A stretch of 64,000 nt of DNA, from NCBI GenBank assembly GCA_950097015.1, contig CATNEN010000029.1:2238001-2302000 (forward strand), read 5' to 3'. Below, piece by piece: positions 46,440 to 55,705 of this stretch. How positions within the stretch are numbered: the stretch's first letter is position 1; each line of letters starts with the position of its first letter. This stretch comes from Macrostomum hystrix. Its lineage: Eukaryota > Platyhelminthes > Macrostomidae. A program made the position numbers and the translations under genes. The notes under the pieces are model-generated. The model searched no databases. It saw only the letters and a program-made list of their open reading frames with translations, and was not told the origin of the DNA.

Positions 46440-47155
46440 ACAGTTCCATTAACGATTCACTCTTCCCTCCATCCCCTTTCACTATCCCACTCCTCCTCAC
46501 AGCTTACTCACTGTTTGTTCCCATTCTGCTCATCCTCTCTTACTTCCCTTCATCTGCTACTCCCCTTCCTTCCTCTCCAACTCCTCTCCTCTCCTACTCC
46601 TACTCCTCTCCTACTCCTCTCCTCTCCTACTCCTCTCCCCCTCCTACTCCTGTCCTCTCCAACTCCTCTCCTCTCCTACTCCTCTCCTCTCCTACTCCTC
46701 TCCCCCTCCTACTCCTGTCCTCTCCAACTCCTCTCCTCTCCTACTCCTCTCCTCTCCTACTCCTCTCCTCTCCTACTCCTCTCCTCTCCTAATCCTCTCC
46801 CTCTCCTACTCCTCTCGCTCTCCTCTCCTCTCCTCTCCTACTCCTCTTCCTCTCCTCTCCTCTTGCTCTCCTACTCCTCTTCCTCTCCTCTCCTCTCCTC
46901 TCCTACTCCTCTTCCTCTCCTGCTCCTCTCCCTCTCCTAATCCTCTCCCTCTCCTAATCCTCTCCCTCTCCTACTCCTCTCCCTCTCCTCTCCTCTCCTC
47001 TCCTACTCCTCTCCCTCTTCTAATCCTCTCCCTCTCCTACTCTTCTCACTCTCCTACTCTTATCACTCTCCTACTCCTCTCCTCTCCCACTCCTCTCCTC
47101 TCCTACTCTTCTCACTCTCCTACTCCTCTCCCTCTCCTACTCTCCCCTATCCTCT
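46440..47155. repeat. polypyrimidine tract, degenerate (CTCCTCTCCTA)n
   Basis: About 700 bp of almost pure C/T on the plus strand, strongest from 46560, built of 'ctcctctcctact' words. Such strand-asymmetric mirror-like DNA can adopt triplex structures. The 183-codon frame through it is an artefact. Confidence 0.9.
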
Positions 47156-48461
47156 CAAAACGGCACAAACTTACCAGTAGAAGATTCCTATTCCTTCAAG
47201 CAGCAATCTGCTAATTTCTGTCCTCTCCCATTATGTTCGCACTGTTTGGGAGAAAATGATTTCTTGTATTATTATTTCTTCTCCGTCTCTTCCGCCATCC
47301 ATCTCGCTGTCCGCTATTTCTGTTCCTCATCTGCCTCACCCATCTCAATTAATTCTTTCCAACCTATGCGGCCCTTCAGCATCACCTATTAATAGATACA
47401 CAGCTTAGCTGATTGATTGGCAGTCGAGTATGCAAAGCCGTTTTCCCATTTATTCGGTTTAAGGCTAGTTCGAGCCAGCTCAGTCGCAGCTCTCACAAAT
47501 CTCTGTAGCCAACTGTCTTCGACTTATCCGCTTCTCTCCGGGGCTTAGCAAAACTGTACCGCTGCCTCAGATGAGAATTAAAAGTCCCCGGTCACGAGTC
47601 GGCTTGCCGCGGAAGCCCGGGCGGACACCTTCTCCTCTGTCTACCTCCGCGGCAGAGACGGCTGAGAGAGCGATAGATGGAAAACGACCACGAAAAAAGG
47701 CGATTGCTTCGTATATAGTGAAAGCTGAGAAGCACCTTTAGCGGCGCCGGATCAGCAGAAGCGAGCAAGTGAACCCGAAGGTGCAAAAAGTGCCGCCTCC
47801 TCCCCCAGCAGGTCTTCAGCGCTGCCTTCTCACTCTCTCCCTTTCTCTCTCTCACACTCTGGTTCTTTCTCTCCTACTCAAATTTATCGAATTACTCGAA
47901 GCGTGAAGAGCTCGAGTTGAGAAGACTCAAACGAGGCCGAGGCCTGCCAAAGCCGGTACGATGAAATCAGACGCCAAAGGGGGGGCTGGTTCGCCGATGA
48001 AAGCGGGTAGCGATCGCTTAGAATCACCTTTAGCATGCGCTCGTTGGCCTGGAAGTTTTATAAGCTCAGCGGCCCTCCAGTCGCTTGGGCGGGCAACCGC
48101 CTCCCTTCACCTGCCCGTAGCGGCCGGGGGGGGGGCAATCGGATTGAGTTGGCGAGGCTGACTGTTTTCGATCTGTTCCGTAATGGACTTGAGTCCGAAC
48201 TCGCCCTGTGCGGCCGGAGATTTATGGATCGAGCTGATGGATTGTGAAGCCGCCATCTTGCTCACAGTGTCTCTATTGCTCATCTCTATAGCAACAGTCA
48301 ATATGTTGCTAATAAAAATGTAGGCTAGAAGGGACACCAGCAACGCTTAGAGGTGCTTTGAGGGACAGCCAGAACTTAAAAGCCTGCTGCTATGAGCACA
48401 CATGACCAATTTACAGAGAGTATACAATAAGGCATGTATTTGTAGATCCTTCAAGTATTTG
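47156..48461. other. gene-poor stretch
   Basis: More GC-rich than its surroundings at 47560-48250. A frame from ATG 47961 (MKSDAKGGAGSPMKAG) looked like a possible first exon but has no supporting downstream exon. Nothing firmly supported. Confidence 0.35.
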
Positions 48462-48736
48462 CACGACTTGAAGGTCGGGGGTTCGATTCCCGACTCCACT
48501 GGAATAACTTGTGTCCTTTAGCAAGACACTTAACTCTGCATTGCTTCAGTTCACCCAGCTGTTAAATGGGTACCAGCATCAGCTGGGATAATTGAGGGTG
48601 GGTTTGGCGTCCCCCCAGTCCATGGACTGAACAGCCGAACGCAGCCTTCAGATGCGTCGCTCAATAGCTGCGGCTATGCTGTCGGCTGCACATCTGACCT
48701 AATTGGGACAGGTGTAGTCAATTATTATTATTATTA
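48462..48736 (+). mobile_element. SINE-1 copy, 5'-truncated
   Basis: Starts within the tRNA-like head ('cacgacttgaaggtc'), keeps the B-box 'ggttcgattcccg', the full body ('ttaaatgggtaccagcatca', 'gtccatggactgaacagc'), the CCTAATTGGGACAGG 3' end and a (TTA)n tail. The A-box is missing. Confidence 0.88.
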
Positions 48737-49640
48737 AAAAATTGTAGATAGGATCGGCTAGATTTCACAGCGCCTGCCTTGGACTCCATCAAAGAAGTGA
48801 AAAGCTTTAATGTCAGCTGGGGGGGGAGCTTTTCGCACAAAGCCCTCAGCTCAACTCAGACCAAAATCTTTCTGCCTATTTTTTAGTAGTTCAAAAGAAT
48901 ATTCATCTCTACATTTGCGCAGCTGCACTGCCCGGTGGGATAAAAGTGGAAGCTTTCTAAAAGTCTCCTTTCTCCCAAGACAGGTAAAAAAGCGCAGAGG
49001 ACAGAAATGTTCGATTTTGGTCGAAGCGGTGTAGCTGCGGCGAAAAAATCCCATCTTAACTGCGAGAAAATACTCAAGAGAAGTCCTGCATGACCCAAGC
49101 ACTCAAGCGTCCATTTTTGGGATGCCTAATCACTGAATAGGCTGCGTCCATTAGCTCACGAAATTATGGCAGAGATTTGCAGCAGAAAGAAGAAGCCAAA
49201 TAGTGAATTGCAACTCGGAAGCTCTTGAAATACCATCAACCAAAAACACGGAAACAATGAGTGAGTGAACGAATGCGACACGCGCACATGTGAGGAAAGT
49301 AATTAAACAACGATGTTTAGCTTCATGTTTCGCAGATAATTAGTCTCCGGTGTTATATGCCATGACCGAATGCAAGAAATGATCTCTTTTTTGGCAATCC
49401 ATCAAACGTCTAAAACGTGAAACGTCAGGACCATTTGTAAAACAAAATATGTTAACTAGTTGGTTAAAGAGAGATATAAAATGCATCTGCAAGTTCATAA
49501 AGAAAAAAAACTCGCATTTCATTTGTGCAGATTTCAGAAGCAACATTCTATAATTGAATTACTCCAATAGACTACTATGTAGATTTGTTTGGCACAAATA
49601 CGCACCAACCTACTATGGTAAGTAGCATTAAGTGAACTTT
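48737..49640. other. unique spacer
   Basis: No gene or repeat recognised between the two SINE-1 copies. Confidence 0.4.
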
Positions 49641-49656
49641 TTAGTAAGCTAGTAAA

Positions 49657-49970
49657 AGGTTGTAGCCTAGTGGTTAGGGCGTCGGACTCACGACTTGAAG
49701 ATCGGGGGTTCGATTCCCGACTCCACTGGAACAATTTGCGTCCTTTAGCAAGACATTTAACTCTGCATTGCTTCAGTTCACCCAGCTGTTAAATGGGTAC
49801 CAGCATCAGCTGGGATAATTGAAGGTGGGCGTGACGTCCCCCCAGTCCGTGGACTGAACAGCTGTACGCAGCCTTCAGATGCGCCGCGCATTAGCTGCGG
49901 CTGTGCTGTCGGCTGCACATCTGACCCAATTGGGGCAGGTGTAATAAATTATTATTATTATTAATTATTA
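49657..49970 (+). mobile_element. SINE-1 copy, full length, with target-site duplication
   Basis: The best copy: head 'ggttgtagcctagtggttag' (A-box), B-box 'gggttcgattcccg', body, 'gacccaattggggcagg' 3' end and an (ATT)n tail. It is flanked by a direct repeat beginning 'ttagtaagcta' at 49641 and 49971 (11 bp perfect, 14 of 16 overall). The A and B boxes imply an internal RNA polymerase III promoter. Confidence 0.92.
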
Positions 49971-49986
49971 TTAGTAAGCTATCAAA

Positions 49987-50789
49987 TTGTAGTAGACTCC
50001 TGGTAGACAGATAGTAATTGAATCCAAATGGTTCAATCATTTAATAATTAACAATGCCTATATTGGTGGTTTTTGCCACCAGAGACCGCGACGAGAGTCA
50101 TTGAATATTCCAGATCTTATGATCCGCTATTCGGATAGAGCGGAATCCTATAATGGTGTTTCTAAGAAACTTTTGCTTTGCAAAGAATTTTCGCACATCA
50201 TACTCGCAGTTGAAACTGTATCACTTACCTGATATTCCTTATTCGCAGCGCATAGCTGGTATCTCGAATATTGGATACCTGTTAGCTTTATGAGCCATTC
50301 TGTTGAGACCGACTGATATGCAAATTGACAATACTGCTCAATGTAGTGCAGGAGAGTGTGAATTGAATGGAGAATTTAGTGCCAGAATTATATTTTTGGC
50401 GTGCTCAAATAGCCATACCAGACCGGGCTGCAGAATCGCAGAGTGAACCCCGATGGACTCAATAAAAGCTATGGCGTTCGCTGATTAGCATATTTGACAC
50501 TGGGCACTGGCTCCGATAGGGCAGCGCACAACTGGTTTGGGAATAAATTTGGAGGGAGGGAATCCGCAAGTGACGGGCAGCTTGAGGACCGCAGCGGTGA
50601 TTAGAGGCTGCAGCGGCCAGCTCTCCGGGCCTCCGTAAGTGGCTTGAACTTTACCGGACCTGCTTGCAGCGAGGTCACAAGTGTTCAGATATTATTTCAA
50701 TTTTATAGGGGATTAAGAGATGCGGCTTTGTAAATCGTTGAATCTTCTTACGTTCAAAAATCGTCTCCCCATGCAAGTACTACCGATGT
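49987..50789. other. unique spacer
   Basis: No gene or repeat recognised. Confidence 0.4.
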
Positions 50790-51385
50790 CAGAGGTTCGC
50801 AAACTTATTAGCTAACGGGCCAAAGACAGAATCTAAAAGACGAAAGCGGGCCACATTGACTGTATAAATATGAGATAGAAAAAAAGGCAAGAAAGAGATG
50901 AGATACAGGAAAATGCTACAGCGAGAGTTGAGACAGGGGAGGGATAAGACACGGGAGAGATGAGACACGGGAGAGATGAGACACGGGAGAGATGAGACAC
51001 GGGAGAGATGAGACACGGGAGAGATGAGACACGAGAGAGATGAGACACGAGAGAGATGAGACACGGGAGAGATAAGACACGAGAGAGATGAGACACGGGA
51101 GAGATGAGACACGGGAGAGATGAGACACGGGAGAGATGAGACACGAGAGAGATGAGACACGGGAGGGATGAGACACGGGAGAGATGAGACACGAGAGAGA
51201 TGAGACACGAGAGAGATGAGACACGGGAGGGATAAGACACGAGAGAGATGAGACACGAGAGAGATGAGACAGGGGAAAGATGAGACACGGGAGAGATGAG
51301 ACACGAGAGAGATGAGACACGGGAGGGATAAGACACGAGAGAGATGAGACACGAGAGAGATGAGACACGGGAGAGGTGAGACAGG
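50790..51385 (-). mobile_element. second hAT-like element copy, one end lost
   Basis: Begins CAGAGGTTCGCAAACTTATT at 50790. On the minus strand its subterminal region ('tatacagtcaatgtggccc', 'gtcttttagattctg') matches the right end of the element at 32583-34297. It then enters the same 16-bp array. The other terminal repeat is absent; the array instead joins a truncated SINE-2. Confidence 0.75.
50938..51381. repeat. minisatellite, 16-bp unit (same family as 32690-34208, inverted)
   Basis: About 28 copies of 'gagacacgggagagat', the reverse complement of the unit in the first hAT-like element, with 'cgagaga' and 'gggaggg' variants. Minus-strand frames of up to 220 codons are artefacts. Confidence 0.95.
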
Positions 51386-51389
51386 ACGC

Positions 51390-51631
51390 AGGTTTTTGCC
51401 TATTCCGCTGATCCCTGAGCACACACACACGCAATTAACGTTCGCAGGCACACACTCACCCAGGTGTGTACATCTGCTCTGGATTTCTCATCGTTAGGCA
51501 TTGTACAGTCTCACTGTGCCGTGGATGTGGGCCCAATGGGCGTAAATTGCATGACAAGCCCCCTAGCCAACTCTTTCCGTGGCTGCGCCGAGCAAATTAA
51601 TCGCCGCGGAATCGAGCTCAGGGACCTTGCT
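51390..51631 (-). mobile_element. SINE-2 copy truncated at both ends
   Basis: Matches the SINE-2 body ('ccgctgatccctgagcacac', 'aggtgtgtacatctgctct', 'ggaatcgagctcagggacc'). The 3' hairpin and tail are replaced by the 16-bp array, and the A-box end of the head is missing. Confidence 0.8.
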
Positions 51632-51639
51632 GCGAGGAC

Positions 51640-52351
51640 AACAAAGGACTTTATTTAACGGTTAGAAGACGCGGAGATAAACGACATCGTACCAATATTC
51701 GCTCGATGTAAAAATAATCTAGATAATTTACTTCTCAGCTGAGGTAGATAAACATTTTAGGGCCCAATTTTTTAACGCCTTTAAGCTCACGCTTACATAC
51801 GGCGCACGGATGTTAGTTAAAGTTAGTAAATAACTTATTTCGTTCTCACTTGTAATTCCACGGTTTTCATTCTTTATGCGAGTATTTCGTTGCCTTGCAT
51901 GTAGATATGGAGCTAGCGGGCGGTGTTTAGGGCTGCAAAACATTTTGCTCCAAAGTGCAGGCACAGAGCCGCAGGTGGGGTGTCAGGGCGCGGCGTAGAA
52001 GAGGCGAGGGGTGGTGAGAATTCCGATAGTCGCTGCACTTGGGTGCCAACTGTTTGCATATCAAATTCGACGGAAAAAATGAGGACAATTTTAATTAACA
52101 TTTAACCCACACCCTCGCCGTTGTAGCCAATTAATTCACCACAATGCATAAACAGTTTCTGTTGCCATTGGCTACAATCGGTATTTAGTATTGCTTATCT
52201 TATCCACGAGCAAAGAGAGCTTTAGTGCTGCAGAAAAAATATTTCTTTCCATAGCTAAGATTGGCAAATAGAAATTTCAGATACAAAGCCAAGCTTATTC
52301 AACTCCTGAGCCGCTAGCTTCAAGAACTCACTAATCAATAACCAAGAAGCC
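51640..52351. other. 5' flank of the Ig-domain gene
   Basis: No gene recognised; probable promoter/leader region of the following gene. No clear TATA box or acceptor close to its ATG. Confidence 0.35.
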
Positions 52352-53014
52352 ATGCACACTAGCAGCGGCCTTGTTACTCTGCTGCTTAGCCTGACCATTG
52401 CAGGCTGCCTAGCCATCACCTGGGACCAGGAGAGGCTCCAGTGGCTTGTGGTCACGCCACCTAACCAGAGGAACGTCCAGCTGAACTGCACCTCCGAGCA
52501 CATCTATCCGTTCAGGCTGCTGAATGACAGCTCCGTCATTGGCGCTCTGGACAGCCCCGTGAAGCGAATCTGGTGGGTCCTGCAAGATGGCCGACTAGCC
52601 AACGCGACCTTCGACGATGGCAATAGACGCGCTGTGGACCGCGGCGTTGGCCTATTCTTTTCGGAAGTAACGGAGAATGTCTACGGATTGTATCACTGCG
52701 CTGTGGAGGCTAACTACGCCATCAACGACACGCTGCTGAACTTTACCAGCACTTCGGTGTACTATTATAAGCGCGGCCTGAACCTCTACGGCGCCGATCT
52801 ATACGGCGGCAACACCTGGGAGAGGTACAAGTGGAACACCCTGGTTGGCAGCCTGACCGCCGGCATCTTCCTGGCTTTTGTCGCCGGCTACGCCCTCCTT
52901 GATCGGCTGGGCATTCTGGCCAAGTGCAACAACTCAGTGGAGGCCGCGCCTGCTGGCAGCGAAGAGATCGGCGAAGGAAGCTCCCGCCGCGGCCGCCGCC
53001 AACGCTGCGTTTAA
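52352..53014 (+). CDS. single-Ig-domain type I membrane protein
   Basis: Intronless, 220 residues. Signal peptide at about 1-21 (MHTSSGLVTLLLSLTIAGCL). One Ig-like domain with Cys46 (VQLNCT) and Cys116 in the diagnostic 'VYGLYHCAV' F-strand, plus Trp74/75 as the core tryptophan. Potential N-glycosylation sites at N45, N58, N84, N125 and N130. A transmembrane helix at about 163-187, then a short basic cytoplasmic tail ending at TAA. It would sit at the cell surface, probably in adhesion or recognition; I cannot assign a family. Oddity: the +1 frame stays open from inside the tail region to 53117 with strongly coding composition (KPASAEMTPAISVASVRSRK), suggesting a frameshift or unseen splice that would give a longer tail. 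A poly(A) signal AATAAA is at 53474-53479. Confidence 0.8.
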   Translation: MHTSSGLVTLLLSLTIAGCLAITWDQERLQWLVVTPPNQRNVQLNCTSEHIYPFRLLNDSSVIGALDSPVKRIWWVLQDGRLANATFDDGNRRAVDRGVGLFFSEVTENVYGLYHCAVEANYAINDTLLNFTSTSVYYYKRGLNLYGADLYGGNTWERYKWNTLVGSLTAGIFLAFVAGYALLDRLGILAKCNNSVEAAPAGSEEIGEGSSRRGRRQRCV

Positions 53015-53117
53015 CAAACCTGCCTCGGCGGAGATGACGCCGGCGATTTCGGTGGCGTCAGTTCGATCAAGGAAGTCGGAGAAGCCGGCCCCTGAAACTG
53101 AGACGGCCGCTTTGTGA

Positions 53118-55705
53118 AACTCCAGTGAAGCCTGCATGGAATCGGGATAATAAGTAAATTGGACAGGTGGGATTAATAGTAATCATAGTATTTTATTCTT
53201 AAAGAGCTGTAAGAGTACTGTAAGAATTATGTAAGAGTACTACCGTTACTTCAAGCTCGGTTAATATTATTGACTATACTGACGAAAAATATCAAATTAC
53301 GAGCTAGAAGCAATCTGTGAAACTACGCTCGTAATATTGTGACAAAAATACTTTGATTTCTTAGCGTTCAAAATCGTCACAAAAACTTGTAAAATACGAA
53401 CGTACGTGTTATCTATTTATGTACTACGACTGGACAACGAACATGCATGAAAACGGAAATCTAATTAAAATTGAATAAAAATATCAATATCTATCTTTTT
53501 GGTGAAAAACGACACTAAATGAAATTATTTTGTTAAATTTTAATGCACTTAACTTGCTCTGAAATAATTATTTACGTTACTCTACTCGTATTAGTAGTCC
53601 CTGCTTTCACAATGCAATAATATTACAGATTTAGATTACTTAAATTAAGAATGTGGGTTTCAACTAGGTCCCATAATCTCAATTGGGATTACAAAGTAAT
53701 CTATGGTTCTGTTTTGAAACATGGAGAAGGTATAAGATACGTCGCAACTTGCACTCTATGTATCTTCGGAATTGATCCAAACTGTTTGGAGAACTTTAGA
53801 CGAGACCCCGTACGATTACAAGACAAAATCCGGAGATCTGTGGACTGGAGTTTCTGCAACGCGTCAAGCATGACTGTTCGTCCATTAGTTTAAACGACGC
53901 GATTACCAAAAGTAATGAATTGCGTCTAACCTATTTATGCTAACTCGCTGATAGTGCATGATGATACTTTTTATCTAACAACCAAGGAAAATGAGGTTTA
54001 AATTTCGACCTAACATGTGACAATGTGTCTTCACAATGTTTTTGTCTGTCACTAGTAAATTCTCACCTTTCAGCAGTTTACCGAATTGTTTATGCAACCG
54101 GTAACTGGTATCCAAGCTAGAAACTGCACTATGCTGTTGCCAAGCATAGTATAAAAAATTTGTTGTTTTTATTTTTTCCTACTTTCGCTTATCGATTGAT
54201 TTCTTTTAAAGTCCTGTCAATAATTCTATCAGATTCAGCAAAATTGATAATAGAACAAGCTATGCTACATCTTTGTTTTAATGAAGCTGGCTTTGTTTTG
54301 AATACAAAGCAAAGCAAATAAAAATAAAACCGATATAAAATTAAATAGCTGAACAAAGGAGAATACAGTGTGCACAACTGATAGTTGTATTGTAATTTTT
54401 ACAAGTTTGTAAAAAAAGGTATCGTGCTGCAATTTAACTTTGGGAAACTTAATATACAATCAATTTACTTTGAACAAAATGACTTGGAATAGCTTGGTCA
54501 CTTTGTCGACTGTCTAGTCACGACTAGGACAAATTAAACTTTTCGCTTTGTCAGCTGCCTGCCATATTGGGTACTGGGATATGTAGGGCCTATTACTTTA
54601 GAAGCAACTTATAACAATAAATATTGTGGTAAAAAGTTTATAGGCCTACAACGTCGCTATTCTCATTATATTTCGACGAGAAAAGACGTTAGGATAAATA
54701 CCTGAATTCTATGTTTGTTGGTGTGAATGATCAAAATCTGTGCTAAACTCAAGTTTGCAGTTAAGTAGGCCTACTAGGGCTAGGCCTATTTTGTATTTTT
54801 GTATGTATTTTAGTTATATTAAGCATTTCTAGAATTATGAGGCATATAGGCCCTACTTTTATGGCAGTGAGCTCTTTAATAATTTTAGGTTATATTATAA
54901 GTAATTACTAAATTAGTTAGGCCTATTTCTGACTAATTTTGTGTTGTCATGTGGACAGGGTAAAGTCAAGATATTCACAATTTTTGTTAAATTGTAGACT
55001 AATATTGTCATAATCAAATTTTCCTGCTCTATGTAGCTGTTGATGTTGTCATTGTTAGTTAGATATTATTCTATGTATCATAAATTTGTTAATATAAGTC
55101 TATTGACTAATGTAATTCATAGCTAGCTAGCCAGCAAATCAAAAAGTAAATAAAACTGTAATCCTCTACTTTTGCACATTCAACTCAAACAGATTTTATA
55201 ATCAGAGTTTCTGTGATTTCTTGAAAGTAAAAAATATAATCAATGACTAACCAATGACAAACCACAAGTGCACTCTGACAAAGTAGTAGTATACTACTAT
55301 GCTACCCAGAAAAGAATCTTGTTAAAGGTAACCAGGGCAAGGCAAGGCTAGCTATTAGCCAATAAGGCAAAAATCAAAAGGTGTCATAAGGTGGCTGTTG
55401 AGACTACACATTCAAGGATGAAAACTTGTCTGTCTCATCATGTATAGCGTTCTATAGCCTGACAAAATATTGAAACACACTTGACAACAGTTAAATAAAT
55501 GATCAGGCAATTTATTTGGAGTTGCTTATAGTCCTTTTTTGAGAGATGTTGTTACTGAGAGACTTTGTTGATGAAGAAAATCACATTTTCAGCAACCTTA
55601 TTGCTGGCAATCACGCCCTTAGTGCAAGGCAAGCACTCATATAAGCAGTCATCTTACATCAATTATTTAACTAAGTAAGCGAAATAACTTAAAGATTTTG
55701 TCACC
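53118..55705. other. AT-rich intergenic region
   Basis: 2.6 kb of AT-rich DNA. From about 54580 to 54920 the palindrome-like word TAGGCCTA and its near variants occur repeatedly. An 80-codon plus-strand frame at 53651-53893 has no recognised domain or splice context. No array or SINE. Confidence 0.4.
53474..53479 (+). promoter_or_regulatory. poly(A) signal, Ig-domain gene
   Basis: A canonical AATAAA about 460 bp after the annotated stop and about 360 bp after the stop of the alternative frame. Confidence 0.45.

Noticed and set aside
47961-48161. first exon starting MKSDAKGG
   Set aside because: The donor-like GTAGCG is weak and no downstream exon in phase was found.
49660-49735. tRNA gene
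   Set aside because: A and B boxes are present but the cloverleaf is poor and the element continues into a SINE body with target duplication; it is a SINE head.
50833-51451. 220-, 172- and 167-codon minus-strand ORFs
   Set aside because: Read-through of the inverted copy of the 16-bp array in three phases.
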